Assembly: GCA_964251665.1 (NCBI GenBank)
Contig: CAXUKO010000009.1
Location: forward strand, 197,996-261,995
Source: JBBQLG01 sp964251665
GTDB lineage: Bacteria > Bacteroidota > Bacteroidia > Cytophagales > Spirosomataceae
Direction of reading: 5' to 3'
Length of the DNA stretch: 64,000 nt
In this document: piece by piece, positions 36,959 to 45,496 of the stretch
Numbering within the stretch: the first letter of the stretch is position 1
Layout of the letters: each line of letters begins with the position of its first letter
Position numbers and translations under genes: made by a program
The notes under the pieces: generated by a model
What the model saw: only the letters and a program-made list of their open reading frames with translations
The model's database searches: none
What the model was told of the DNA's origin: nothing

Positions 36959-37411
36959 ATGACAAGTGCATACATGACGGAAACTGACCCAAAAAGTAAC
37001 GCGCCCACGGATGCCGCAGCTGCGCTAACCACGCCAATCGCTGCGCTGCTACCCAATCTGTTCTACCCCAGCGAATCGGACGAAGCGGTAGAATGGGTCA
37101 CATGCCCGCTCAAAACTGAGCAGCCCCTGACGGTAAGCCACATTAAAGACTGGCTGATGCTGCCTCCTTCCGTGTATGTAGAAGAAGGAAAGGAAGCTGA
37201 TTTCTGGCAGCCCGTTACCACGGAGGAGGACTGGTACGGCGACGAAGAGAAAGCCCGCACGGCCACGTTTAAACAACTTCAGGCAGCCATGCAGACCTTA
37301 ACGGACCGGCAGTTATTCCGGGTGGGGCAAACTGAAGTTGACGTTTATTTACTGGGCCGGGTGCCGGACAAAACCTGGGCGGGGCTGAAAACGAAGGTGG
37401 TAGAAACCTAA
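36959..37411 (+). CDS. nuclease A inhibitor-like (NuiA family) protein
   Basis: 150 residues from the ATG at 36959; the open frame extends to a TTG at 36911, but a -7-like TATCTTGC overlaps that part, favouring the internal ATG. The segment NLFYPSESDEAVEWVTCPL and the acidic middle match the NuiA-type inhibitor fold described for Anabaena nuclease A. Predicted to bind and block a DNA/RNA non-specific endonuclease. No such nuclease is encoded next to it. The fold prediction rests on pattern recognition. Confidence 0.7.
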   Translation: MTSAYMTETDPKSNAPTDAAAALTTPIAALLPNLFYPSESDEAVEWVTCPLKTEQPLTVSHIKDWLMLPPSVYVEEGKEADFWQPVTTEEDWYGDEEKARTATFKQLQAAMQTLTDRQLFRVGQTEVDVYLLGRVPDKTWAGLKTKVVET

Positions 37412-37435
37412 AAACCCCGACGAATGCCGGGGTTT
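37412..37435. terminator. bidirectional terminator between NuiA-like gene and rplT
   Basis: AAACCCCG (37412-37419) with CGGGGTTT (37428-37435), 8-nt loop, immediately after the stop codon of the plus-strand gene. Confidence 0.85.
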
Positions 37436-37459
37436 CAGTGCTTCGGGAAGCAGGTCTGT

Positions 37460-37804
37460 TTATTTCAATTGATCCACTACGGCTTTGAAAGCCTCGGGGT
37501 GGTTCATGGCCAGATCGGCCAGTACTTTACGGTTCAGTTCGATACCCGATTTATTCAGGGAGCCGATAAAGGCCGAATACGACATGCCGTGCTGACGCGC
37601 TCCGGCATTAATCCGCTGAATCCAGAGGCCACGGAAGTCACGTTTCTTGGCGCGCCGATCCCGGTAGGCGTAGACTAAAGCTTTTTCGATGGCGTTCTTG
37701 GCGACCGTCCATACGTTTTTACGACGACCAAAGTATCCTTTGGCCAATTTCATCATTTTTTTCCGACGTGCCCGTGAGGCTACGTGATTGACGGAACGTG
37801 GCAT
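37460..37804 (-). CDS. rplT: 50S ribosomal protein L20
   Basis: 114 residues. MPRSVNHVASRARRKKMMKL and the RDRRAKKRDFRGLWIQRINA core are typical of L20, an early assembly protein binding 23S rRNA. In many bacteria L20 also represses its own operon through an mRNA mimic; the hairpins near infC are worth testing for that. Confidence 0.97.
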   Translation of the reverse strand: MPRSVNHVASRARRKKMMKLAKGYFGRRKNVWTVAKNAIEKALVYAYRDRRAKKRDFRGLWIQRINAGARQHGMSYSAFIGSLNKSGIELNRKVLADLAMNHPEAFKAVVDQLK

Positions 37805-37913
37805 AATTGATTTGTTTTTTGACGGCTGGCGATCCGTATCTGATGCTTAAAAGCCAGCAATCGGGTGAAACAGAAAACCTGGGCAGACTACCCAAATTCA
37901 AACAGACTGACGG

Positions 37914-38111
37914 CTACGACAACTTCAGCAACGCCTTAATGCGTACTTCGTTGGTCGGGTGCACCAGCGTCGAATGCGTCAGATTACGCTTCTGCTTGGT
38001 GGTTTTCTTGGTCAGAATGTGGCTGTGGAAGGCGTGCTTCCGTTTGATTTTTCCGGTGCCGGTCAGCTTAAAGCGCTTCTTGGCGGCCGAATTGGTTTTG
38101 TTTTTGTGCAT
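37914..38111 (-). CDS. rpmI: 50S ribosomal protein L35
   Basis: 65 residues from the ATG at 38111 (MHKNKTNSAAKKRFKLTGTG). An upstream in-frame extension to 38186 has no similarity to L35 and runs through the promoter, so the shorter start is used. Precedes rplT by 109 nt on the minus strand. Confidence 0.96.
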   Translation of the reverse strand: MHKNKTNSAAKKRFKLTGTGKIKRKHAFHSHILTKKTTKQKRNLTHSTLVHPTNEVRIKALLKLS

Positions 38112-38142
38112 GGTACTGAACCGTTTTGAAATAAACAGGCCG

Positions 38143-38150
38143 CAAAGATA
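38143..38150 (-). promoter_or_regulatory. candidate -7 element of rpmI-rplT
   Basis: TATCTTTG on the minus strand directly after the infC terminator and 31 nt before the rpmI ATG. Suggests that rpmI-rplT can be transcribed separately from infC. Confidence 0.5.
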
Positions 38151-38156
38151 GCAAAA

Positions 38157-38233
38157 AAAGACGTTGGATGCTGACGGTAAGGCCATAGACCGGCGAAAAA
38201 GTCTATACCTTATGGTCAGCAGCCAACGTCTTT
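38157..38233 (-). terminator. long imperfect hairpin terminator between infC and rpmI
   Basis: 77-nt structure: outer arms AAAGACGTTGG (38157-38167) and CCAACGTCTTT (38223-38233), continued by TGCTGAC/GTCAGCA and an inner stem around ATAGAC/GTCTAT. On the minus strand it ends in seven T. Much longer than a minimal terminator, so it may also be regulatory. Confidence 0.8.
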
Positions 38234-38246
38234 ACCCGTTTTCTGC

Positions 38247-38849
38247 TTACTGCGGAGTTTGAACCGGAGCCGCTGGTGCGGGATTCGGCTTTTTGGGCGC
38301 AACCGGCGCTGCTACTTTAGGGGCCAGAAACATACTCATCCGCTTGCCTTCGAGTTTGGGTTCGGATTCTACCTTACCGATATCTTCCAGGCCCTGCGCG
38401 AACCGGTGCAGCAGATCAAAACCACGATCCTTGAAGACAATGGCCCGGCCTACGAACTGCACGTAGGCTTTCACCTTAGCGCCTTCCTTGAGGAAACCAA
38501 TGGCATGCTTGAGTTTAAATTCAAAGTCGTGATCGTCGGTGTTGGGACCAAACCGAATTTCTTTGATCACTACTTTCTGGGCTTTAGCCTTAATTTCTTT
38601 CTGTTTCTTCTTCTGCTCGTACTTGAACTTGGAGTAGTCAACCACGCGGCAGACAGGTGGAACAGCGTTCGGTGAAATCTCAACTAAATCAAGGTTCTGC
38701 GCTTTGGCAATCGCTTTGGCCTTGTCTATATCGAAAATACCTTGTTCAACATTTTCACCGACAACGCGGACCTCTCTGGCCTGAATGCGTTCGTTAATCC
38801 GGTAGGGTTCTTCAACCACGCGACGGGGTGGTCTGCGCTGTAATGCCAT
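38247..38849 (-). CDS. infC: translation initiation factor IF-3
   Basis: 200 residues. N-domain (YRINERIQAREVRVVGENVE), linker with VDYSKFKYEQKKKQKEIKAK, and C-domain with KEIRFGPNTDDHDFEFKLKH, then a Pro/Ala-rich tail. Prevents premature subunit joining and checks start-codon selection. ATG at 38849. Second gene of the thrS-infC-rpmI-rplT cluster, but flanked on both sides by hairpins. Confidence 0.96.
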   Translation of the reverse strand: MALQRRPPRRVVEEPYRINERIQAREVRVVGENVEQGIFDIDKAKAIAKAQNLDLVEISPNAVPPVCRVVDYSKFKYEQKKKQKEIKAKAQKVVIKEIRFGPNTDDHDFEFKLKHAIGFLKEGAKVKAYVQFVGRAIVFKDRGFDLLHRFAQGLEDIGKVESEPKLEGKRMSMFLAPKVAAPVAPKKPNPAPAAPVQTPQ

Positions 38850-38956
38850 AGAGTGTGTTTAGCGTTCTTTAAACGAAAATTCGATTTAACTAACGTTTGG
38901 GGTATATAAAAGTTTCGGGCAATCTAAAAAAAACAAGGGTCAACTGCAAAAATATC

Positions 38957-39036
38957 GCCCGCTGATTTTCAGGATCTGTACGATTAAAAAATGCTGAGAT
39001 CCTCTTTCAGCATACGGATCATAAAAATCAGCGGGC
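38957..39036 (-). terminator. nested hairpins between thrS and infC
   Basis: Outer 13-bp stem, GCCCGCTGATTTT (38957-38969) with its complement (39024-39036). An inner short stem TGCTGA/TCAGCA (38992-38997 with 39007-39012) is followed on the minus strand by six T. The inner one alone is a weak intrinsic terminator; the outer stem encloses it, so alternative folding may control read-through. Confidence 0.7.
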
Positions 39037-39042
39037 TATCCG

Positions 39043-41004
39043 CTAAGCCAGTTTCACCTCTTCCTGAAAGAGTTTTGTAAAGGCCTCAATAGACATGGCC
39101 CCGAGGTCGCCCTGCCCGGTTGCGGCACCGCCCTTCCGGCGCACTGAAACCTGCCCTTCGGCCTGCTCCTTCTCCCCTACAATCAGCATAAACGGCACTT
39201 TAGTCACCTCGGCATCCCGAATCTTACGACCAATCTTCTCGTCGCGGTGATCCACGTAGCCCCGGATGTCATACTCCTGCAACTGTAGGAACACGTCGTT
39301 GGCATAGGCCTCATACTTCTCCGAGATGGGTAAAATGGCGATCTGATCCGGTGAGAGCCAGAGGGGGAAGTTACCGGCGGTGTTCTCGATCAGAATGGCA
39401 ATAAACCGCTCCATCGACCCAAACGGTGCCCGGTGAATCATGACGGGCCGGTGTTTCTGGTTATCCGCGCCAACGTATTCGAGTTCAAAGCGGTTGGGCA
39501 ACTGATAATCGACCTGAATCGTACCCAGCTGCCACTTCCGGCCCAGGGCATCGCGCACCATGAAGTCGAGTTTGGGGCCGTAAAAAGCCGCTTCGCCCAG
39601 TTCTTTTACAAACGGTAACCCTTTCTCGGTCGCCGATTCGATAATCGCTGATTCGGCTTTCTCCCACAAGTCGTCCGAGCCGATGTATTTACCCTCAACG
39701 GCCGGGTCACGCAGCGACACCTGCGCACTGTAATCATTGAATCCCAGTGATCTGAAGACGTACAGCACCAGGTCGATTACCTTCATAAACTCGTCCTTCA
39801 CCTGATCGGGGCGGCAGAAAATATGGGCATCGTCCTGGGTGAACCCCCGCACGCGGGTTAAACCGTGGAGTTCGCCGGACTGCTCGTAGCGGTAAACGGT
39901 ACCAAATTCGGCCAGCCGCAGGGGCAGGTCGCGGTATGAACGGGGTTTGGTTTTATAGATTTCGCAGTGATGCGGGCAGTTCATGGGCTTCAGCAGAAAC
40001 TCCTCGTCCTCGTCGGGCGTGTGGATGGGCTGAAACGAATCCTTGCCGTATTTCTCCCAGTGGCCCGAGGTGACGTACAACTGCTTGCTGCCGATATGGG
40101 GCGTTACCACCGGCGAGTAGCCCGCCCGCACCTGCGCCCGGCGCAGAAAGTTTTCGAGCCGTTCGCGGATCAGGGCACCTTTGGGCAGCCAGAGCGGTAA
40201 GCCGGCACCCACCTTGTCCGAAAAAGCGAACAGTTCGAGTTCTTTCCCCAGCTTGCGGTGGTCGCGTTTTTTGGCTTCCTCCAGCAGGTGCAGGTAATCG
40301 TCGAGTTCCTTTTGCTTGGGGAACGTGATGCCGTAGATGCGCGTGAGCTGCTTATTTTTCTCGTCGCCACGCCAGTACGCGCCCGATACGTTCATCAGCT
40401 TGGCGGCCTTAATGAAACTGGTGTTCGGAATGTGTGGCCCCCGGCACAAATCGGTAAAACCACCCTGGCTGTAAAACGTAATCGAGCCGTCTTCCAGCCC
40501 GTTGATCAGGTCTAATTTGTAGGGGTCGCCTTTTTCGGTGAAGTACGCGATGGCGTCGGCCTTACTGACCGGTTTACGAATGTAGGCCTGCTTCTGCCGG
40601 GCCAGTTCGAGCATTTTGTCCTCCACCTTTTTGAAGTCCTCCTGCGAAAACGGCTTGCCGTCGAGGTCGACATCATAATAAAATCCGTTTTCGAGGGCGG
40701 GACCGATCCCGAATTTCACGCCGGGATAGAGTGCTTCGAGCGCTTCGGCCAGCAAGTGTGCCGACGAGTGCCAGAACGTCGCTTTGCCCTCGGTATCATT
40801 CCAGGTCAGCAGTTGCACCGTAGCATCGGCGTCGATGGGCAAACTCACATCCTGAATCTTGCCGTTTACCCGGGCAGCCAGCACGTTACGGGCCAGCCCC
40901 TCGCTGATGCTGAGGGCTACCTCGTAGGCAGTACTTCCCTGTGGATACTCTCTTACGCTCCCGTCGGGCAGCGTCACGCGGATCAATACATCCTGAGCAG
41001 TCAT
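39043..41004 (-). CDS. thrS: threonyl-tRNA synthetase
   Basis: 653 residues. N-terminal TGS domain (VTLPDGSVREYPQGSTAYEV), editing domain with HSSAHLLAEAL, class II catalytic core with MNCPHHCEIYK (zinc-binding Cys) and RVRGFTQDDAHIFC, and C-terminal anticodon-binding domain. Charges tRNA-Thr. The leader upstream contains two GC-rich hairpins (41034-41055, 41060-41121). Confidence 0.97.
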   Translation of the reverse strand: MTAQDVLIRVTLPDGSVREYPQGSTAYEVALSISEGLARNVLAARVNGKIQDVSLPIDADATVQLLTWNDTEGKATFWHSSAHLLAEALEALYPGVKFGIGPALENGFYYDVDLDGKPFSQEDFKKVEDKMLELARQKQAYIRKPVSKADAIAYFTEKGDPYKLDLINGLEDGSITFYSQGGFTDLCRGPHIPNTSFIKAAKLMNVSGAYWRGDEKNKQLTRIYGITFPKQKELDDYLHLLEEAKKRDHRKLGKELELFAFSDKVGAGLPLWLPKGALIRERLENFLRRAQVRAGYSPVVTPHIGSKQLYVTSGHWEKYGKDSFQPIHTPDEDEEFLLKPMNCPHHCEIYKTKPRSYRDLPLRLAEFGTVYRYEQSGELHGLTRVRGFTQDDAHIFCRPDQVKDEFMKVIDLVLYVFRSLGFNDYSAQVSLRDPAVEGKYIGSDDLWEKAESAIIESATEKGLPFVKELGEAAFYGPKLDFMVRDALGRKWQLGTIQVDYQLPNRFELEYVGADNQKHRPVMIHRAPFGSMERFIAILIENTAGNFPLWLSPDQIAILPISEKYEAYANDVFLQLQEYDIRGYVDHRDEKIGRKIRDAEVTKVPFMLIVGEKEQAEGQVSVRRKGGAATGQGDLGAMSIEAFTKLFQEEVKLA

Positions 41005-41033
41005 TGTAATACTATGGTTTATGGTTTACCCAC

Positions 41034-41055
41034 CGGCTGCCTACAACTGCAGCCG
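41034..41055 (-). promoter_or_regulatory. hairpin in thrS leader
   Basis: CGGCTGC (41034-41040) with GCAGCCG (41049-41055), 8-nt loop, just upstream of the thrS start. No T-run after it; could be regulatory or a weak terminator. Confidence 0.4.
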
Positions 41056-41059
41056 ACTT

Positions 41060-41121
41060 TGTATCCGCATCGGCGGTCCGACCAGACGCCTACGTCTGGT
41101 CGGACCGCCGATGCGGATACA
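41060..41121. repeat. 29-bp perfect GC-rich inverted repeat
   Basis: Arms 41060-41088 and 41093-41121 are perfectly complementary over 29 bp with only a 4-nt loop (CCTA). It begins right after the stop codon (41122-41124) of the TPR lipoprotein gene and ends 56 nt before thrS. No T-run follows, so it is not a textbook terminator. Confidence 0.85.
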
Positions 41122-42339
41122 TTAATTTCCCGGCATCTTTACCGTTCGCGTCATCGAATCGCTGCGGGTCGATAGCCGGGCTTTGGGCTGAATGGTCGAC
41201 ACACGGACGCGGTTGGTATCCAGCACGGGACCGGTTCGGGCGGCTTCGTAGTTCTCCGGCAGCGTTGCTGCTGGCAGATACGACCCATACGTCTGCCCCG
41301 ACTGCCGTTTCTGCGTACGCCAGTACCCATAATACGCCTGCTGATCGGCGGGGTTTAGCTGCATCGCCTTACTATACGCAACACTGGCGGGTTCCCACTG
41401 TCCGGTCTGTTCCAGCGCCATGCCAATGAAAAAGTCGATACGCGGAAACTGCGGCCGTAGCTGCTGTACGCGTTGAAACTGGGCCAGGGCCAGCGGGTAA
41501 TTCCGCACTTTCTGATAAATCAATCCCGCCTGAAACGCGGCCTGATACAGATCGGGCTGGAGCCGCAGGGCCTGCTGATACCCCGTCAGCGCACTGTCGA
41601 GTTGCCCGGCGGTATGGTAGATCAGTCCCCGGTTGTACTGCAGCTGGGCGTTGTCGGGGAAATACCGGACTGCCTGTTCATTATACGTCATGGCCGAGTT
41701 CAGATTCCCCAGCGACCGGTACACCGAAGCCAGTTGCTGATAGGTAGGCAGGTAGCGGGGTTTCAGCCGCAGCGAGGTTAGGTACAGCGACAGGGCCTGG
41801 GTGGTGTCGCCCTGTTTAGCCGCCATCAGCCCGTTAAAATAATACGCTTCCCCATCATAGGGAGCCATCTGCAAGGCCTTGGCCACGTACAGACGGGCCT
41901 TGCCAAACTGATTCTGCTGTTGCAGCAGATCACCCAGCAGGGTGTATAGTTCAGGGGTATCAACGCCCAGTATTTCGGCCCGCTGGGCTACCTCCAGGGC
42001 TTTGTCGGGCTGGTTCAGGGCCCGTAGTACGGCGGCTTTGGTCAGGAAATAGCGCCCGGCATTATCATTCCGGCTGATGGCTTCGTCGATGTCAGCGAGG
42101 GCCTCACGGATGCGGCCCGCCGACAGGTACAGGGCCGCCCGCTTGGCATAGGCCGTGGCGGGTGATGCCTGATTGATGGCGCGGGTAAGTGCCTGCAGGG
42201 CCGCTTCGGTACGGAGGCTGTCGTTTGCCTGTGGCAGGGTCGGAATGGCGGCCTGCTGCCGGTCAGACGTGCCGCATCCGGCCAGCAGTGCCAGCACCAG
42301 CAGCGTTACGATATGTACAGTCGTGTTCCCAAGCGGCAT
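41122..42339 (-). CDS. TPR-repeat lipoprotein
   Basis: 405 residues from the ATG at 42339, chosen because it places a signal peptide and lipobox LLAGC (Cys22) at the normal distance; the frame extends to 42387 but the extra 16 residues read through an intergenic repeat. About ten TPR units (YYFNGLMAAKQGDTTQALSL, LQYNRGLIYHTAGQLDSALT). Likely envelope scaffold. A -7 element TATCTTTG lies at 42403-42410. Confidence 0.82.
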   Translation of the reverse strand: MPLGNTTVHIVTLLVLALLAGCGTSDRQQAAIPTLPQANDSLRTEAALQALTRAINQASPATAYAKRAALYLSAGRIREALADIDEAISRNDNAGRYFLTKAAVLRALNQPDKALEVAQRAEILGVDTPELYTLLGDLLQQQNQFGKARLYVAKALQMAPYDGEAYYFNGLMAAKQGDTTQALSLYLTSLRLKPRYLPTYQQLASVYRSLGNLNSAMTYNEQAVRYFPDNAQLQYNRGLIYHTAGQLDSALTGYQQALRLQPDLYQAAFQAGLIYQKVRNYPLALAQFQRVQQLRPQFPRIDFFIGMALEQTGQWEPASVAYSKAMQLNPADQQAYYGYWRTQKRQSGQTYGSYLPAATLPENYEAARTGPVLDTNRVRVSTIQPKARLSTRSDSMTRTVKMPGN

Positions 42340-42350
42340 TGGTGGAGTAA

Positions 42351-42395
42351 TTGACTGATTGACTAGCTGGCATGCAGGCCTACTCAATCAGTCAA
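42351..42395. repeat. 12-bp inverted repeat in TPR lipoprotein leader
   Basis: TTGACTGATTGA (42351-42362) and TCAATCAGTCAA (42384-42395). Belongs to a motif family also found near 5861 and 57314-57373. Confidence 0.6.
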
Positions 42396-42402
42396 CCGTT
42401 GG

Positions 42403-42410
42403 CAAAGATA
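42403..42410 (-). promoter_or_regulatory. candidate -7 element of TPR lipoprotein gene
   Basis: TATCTTTG on the minus strand between the methyltransferase stop codon and the lipoprotein start. Confidence 0.45.
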
Positions 42411-42414
42411 GGCC

Positions 42415-43311
42415 TTAGATCGAAGAAAACCGATAAAACACACCCAGTGGCAACGGTTTCTGATGGCCGTCCTCCACGAAAAGCTCACCCCACTCGGCGT
42501 TGGGCGGGTTGTCGCCGAAATTCTGCCGCATGAGGTTGTCCAGAATCAGCGACGAGAAACCGAGCGAATACAGGTTGATGATGAAGAAGAAGTTATCCCG
42601 GTCGAGCAGGTCAGCGCAGCGCTTAAGCAGGTCATTCAGGTTCTCTTCCAGCACCCATTTCTCCCCTTCCGGGCCACGTCCGTAGGCCGGCGGGTCCAGA
42701 ATAATACCCTGGTACTGATTCCCCCGGCGTACCTCGCGCTTCACGTACTTCAGGGCGTCTTCTACCACCCAGCGGATGTTATCCAGCCCGCTGGCTTCCA
42801 TGTTTTCCCGCGCCCAGGTGATAATGGGTTTAACCGCATCAACATGGGTTACATCCGCTCCCGCCTGCCGGGCCGCCAGCGAAGCCGCGCCCGTGTAGGC
42901 AAACAGATTCAGCACTTTCGGGGCCGATGCGGTAGGCAGCTTTTTAACTTTCTCGGCGATGAAAGCCCAGTTACTGGCCTGTTCGGGAAACAACCCGACG
43001 TGCTTGAAGCTGGTCAGGGACAATTTGAAGCGCAGGTCAAGACCATCCTGATCGAAATCGACGAACCAGGGGTCACGCAGGGGCGCGTGAAACGACCAGT
43101 CACCCCGTTCGGGCGACTGCCGGTCGCGCCGGAACGAGGCCGTTGCCAGGCGGTCCCATTCCGCATCGGATAGGGTACGATCCCAGATGGCCTGGGGTTC
43201 GGGCCGCGCCAGAATATACTCCCCGAACCGTTCAAGTTTCTCGAAATTACCGGAGTCGATGAGTTCGTAGGCGGGCCACGGTGCCGGTGTTAATAGCTGT
43301 AGATCAGACAA
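42415..43311 (-). CDS. class I SAM-dependent methyltransferase (RlmI/RlmK-like)
   Basis: 298 residues. SAM-binding motif VLNLFAYTGAASLAARQAGA, acidic loop HVDAVKPIITWARENM, catalytic-type motif IILDPPAYGRGPEGEKW as in 23S rRNA cytosine methyltransferases of the RlmI/RlmK group. No N-terminal PUA domain, so the exact substrate is open (rRNA or other nucleic acid). Overlaps the EVE gene by 8 nt; likely translationally coupled. Confidence 0.85.
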   Translation of the reverse strand: MSDLQLLTPAPWPAYELIDSGNFEKLERFGEYILARPEPQAIWDRTLSDAEWDRLATASFRRDRQSPERGDWSFHAPLRDPWFVDFDQDGLDLRFKLSLTSFKHVGLFPEQASNWAFIAEKVKKLPTASAPKVLNLFAYTGAASLAARQAGADVTHVDAVKPIITWARENMEASGLDNIRWVVEDALKYVKREVRRGNQYQGIILDPPAYGRGPEGEKWVLEENLNDLLKRCADLLDRDNFFFIINLYSLGFSSLILDNLMRQNFGDNPPNAEWGELFVEDGHQKPLPLGVFYRFSSI

Positions 43312-43807
43312 AGTGTTCGTGGTTAGCGGCTCCCTGTGGGGAGTTAGGGGCCGACGGATCGCCCTGCCCCATTTTCAGAATTAAGTCAAACTCGTCGGGC
43401 CGAAGGGGCAATACCGATAAGCGCGACTGTTTCAGCAGGGCCAGGTTGGCCAGCATCGGCTCTGTTTTCAGGGCGGCCAGCGGAACGGGTTGGGCAAAAG
43501 CCAGTACCGGCTCCAACTCGACTACCACCCAGGGCGAGGACACCGTGTCCGGCTGACCCGGTGCGCTGGCCGGGCCTGCTGCAATTGCCGTCGGATCGGG
43601 ATAAGCTTCCCGAACTACGGTTGCCAGCCCGACTACGCCGGGTTTGGTCACACTATGATAAAACAGAACTGAATCACCCAGCCGCATGAGCCGGAGGTTG
43701 TTGCGGGCCTGATAATTACGTACGCCATCCCAGACGGCCCGGCCCTGTTCGGTAAAATGATGCCAGCCGTACGTATCCGGCTCGGACTTAACTAACCAGT
43801 GATTCAA
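43304..43807 (-). CDS. EVE-domain protein
   Basis: 167 residues. MNHWLVKSEPDTYGWHHF and AVWDGVRNYQARNNLRLMRL are diagnostic of the EVE domain (PUA-like fold, thymocyte nuclear protein 1 type), which is thought to bind modified nucleobases. C-terminal LSVLPLRPDEFDLILKMGQ. Sits between a DinB-like gene (12 nt away) and a methyltransferase (8-nt overlap), fitting nucleic-acid modification or repair. Confidence 0.93.
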   Translation of the reverse strand: MNHWLVKSEPDTYGWHHFTEQGRAVWDGVRNYQARNNLRLMRLGDSVLFYHSVTKPGVVGLATVVREAYPDPTAIAAGPASAPGQPDTVSSPWVVVELEPVLAFAQPVPLAALKTEPMLANLALLKQSRLSVLPLRPDEFDLILKMGQGDPSAPNSPQGAANHEHFV

Positions 43808-43819
43808 GCCGTTCGTTGA

Positions 43820-44389
43820 TTAATAGTCATCATGGTAGGCGTCACCGTAGGTCCCGTCGAAGTCGTCTTCTTCGCTGCTGTGCGTCGACTGCCCCGTACC
43901 TTTAAACAAGAGGCCTTTCTGCAACAGAACAATCTGTCCGGTATGGTACAGGTCGTGGTTGATAACTCCGTGCAGCATATCGTAGTAGGTATAATCACGG
44001 CCCGGCACGATGTCTTCCAGAAATTCGTCGTCGTCGCGTTTGTCGAGTTCATTGACGAGTTCCTCCTGGCTCAGGCTCAGCTCCATTTGCAGGGCTTCCC
44101 ACTCGAAATCATCAATTTTATCGGGCAGCGCCCCAAAGTTCTTATCGGGCGTGGTGATATCGAAGGTTGCATCGCCCTGCATCTTCTTGACGCAGAAGAT
44201 GCGCCAGCTTGTCATGTGAAAAACCAGTTCGGCGATGGTATGCGTATTGGGCGTCAGCCGCTGACCGGCCATCGCGGGCGACACCTCCCGCAGGGCTTCC
44301 ACGACGGAAGGACCGTGCCAGGCTTCTTCACTTTCGTAGGTTGTATTCAGCAGGTCGATTATGCGAATCAATTCATCATTTGGTACCAT
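43820..44389 (-). CDS. DinB/YfiT-family protein
   Basis: 189 residues of the four-helix DinB/YfiT-like fold: TIAELVFHMTSWRIFCVKKM and DMLHGVINHDLYHTGQIVLL carry the three His residues expected to bind a metal. Some family members transfer bacillithiol or act in stress responses; the substrate here is unknown. First gene of the DinB-EVE-methyltransferase operon. Confidence 0.88.
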   Translation of the reverse strand: MVPNDELIRIIDLLNTTYESEEAWHGPSVVEALREVSPAMAGQRLTPNTHTIAELVFHMTSWRIFCVKKMQGDATFDITTPDKNFGALPDKIDDFEWEALQMELSLSQEELVNELDKRDDDEFLEDIVPGRDYTYYDMLHGVINHDLYHTGQIVLLQKGLLFKGTGQSTHSSEEDDFDGTYGDAYHDDY

Positions 44390-44941
44390 AAAGCACTCCC
44401 TGAAACCAGCAGGGCACTGAGTTGATGTTATACATTACCGGATACCCGTCAATGCATCCGGTGGCAGGTTCTAAAGCAAAGGTAAACCAATGTTACGGTC
44501 ATTCCGAAACTTTCCCGGCTCCCTGCGCCGACGGATTCATTTAGGTCAGGTAGATGACCGCGACCGGGCATCCGCCACGGGAACCTCGCTTACAGCCGGG
44601 TTTACCTGCGCAGGCGGCTGATTACGAACCGGACAGCAGCCGCCGTTCCCCGTCACGGCTTTGGCTGTTTACCGGCCGCGACCGGGTAACAGGGGTTGTA
44701 CTGATTCGTTTGGTAGAAAATAGCCGTTTATTTCATTTTTCGGGTAAAGACCCGTCACTCGTGTAACTCCAGATTGACAAATATGTGGTAACTTGTTAGC
44801 CAAAACCGCTTTAATTCAAATCTGATGGCCCAATTGGTTGATAAACACCGGAACGACCATCGTTACATACTAAAGCATCAGTAGCATTATTCGTATAATT
44901 TGTTAACTCAGATACACCCATCAGCTACCCGACCCTATATC
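44390..44941. other. intergenic region between DinB operon and sigma factor
   Basis: 552 nt. Contains TACCTTTG on the minus strand (44477-44484), a good -7 for the DinB operon. A 70-codon GC-rich open frame at 44554-44766 has no protein-like pattern and is not called. The right part next to the sigma gene is AT-rich with TATAATTTG near 44897. Confidence 0.5.
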
Positions 44942-45496
44942 ATGCATTACCAGCTACGCGACGAGGAGTTAATCCGCCAGTACCTGACCACAAACAAAAA
45001 CGATTATTTTGAAACACTCTACAATCGCTACGTTACCAAGGTGTACCGGCGTTGTTTTTCTCTGACGAAAGACACCGCTAAAGCCCAGGATTTCACGCAC
45101 GACATCTTCCTGCGGGTATTTATCAGCCTCGGCAACTTCAAGGAACGGTCGGCCTTTTCAACCTGGCTCTACTCCATTTCCTATAATTACTGCATGGACC
45201 AGCTCCGGCTGGCCAACCGCACGGCTACGGTAGCCCTCGAGGATGACGTCGATTACCAGTATTACGTTCCCGAAGCCGACGACACGGAACGGCTCGAGTA
45301 CCAGTTGCAGCACCTCTCGCACGTAATGGAGCTGATGGCCCCGGAAGAGATCGTGTTTCTGCGGTTGAAATACGAAGATGGCCTGGACATTAAAGAGATT
45401 GCGCGGCAGTTCAACCTGAAGGATAGTGCCGTGAAGATGCGCCTGAAACGCACCCGTGACAAAATCCGTCGGCTCAGCGTTGATCAACCCTATTAA
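44942..45496 (+). CDS. ECF-type RNA polymerase sigma factor
   Basis: 184 residues from the ATG at 44942 (MHYQLRDEELIRQYL); the frame extends to a TTG at 44900 but the added residues are not typical. Region 2 (FETLYNRYVTKVYRRCF, FTHDIFLRVFISLGNFKERS AFSTWLYSI) and region 4 (GLDIKEIARQFNLKDSAVKM) give an extracytoplasmic-function sigma factor. No anti-sigma gene of known type follows. It would direct RNA polymerase to a stress or envelope regulon not identifiable here. Confidence 0.9.
   Translation: MHYQLRDEELIRQYLTTNKNDYFETLYNRYVTKVYRRCFSLTKDTAKAQDFTHDIFLRVFISLGNFKERSAFSTWLYSISYNYCMDQLRLANRTATVALEDDVDYQYYVPEADDTERLEYQLQHLSHVMELMAPEEIVFLRLKYEDGLDIKEIARQFNLKDSAVKMRLKRTRDKIRRLSVDQPY

Noticed and set aside
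38112..38186. N-terminal extension of rpmI
   Set aside because: L35 is conserved from the ATG at 38111; the extension crosses promoter and terminator.
44554..44766. 70-codon plus-strand open frame before the sigma gene
   Set aside because: Pro/Arg-rich composition typical of a random frame in GC-rich DNA, no start signal or recognisable domain.
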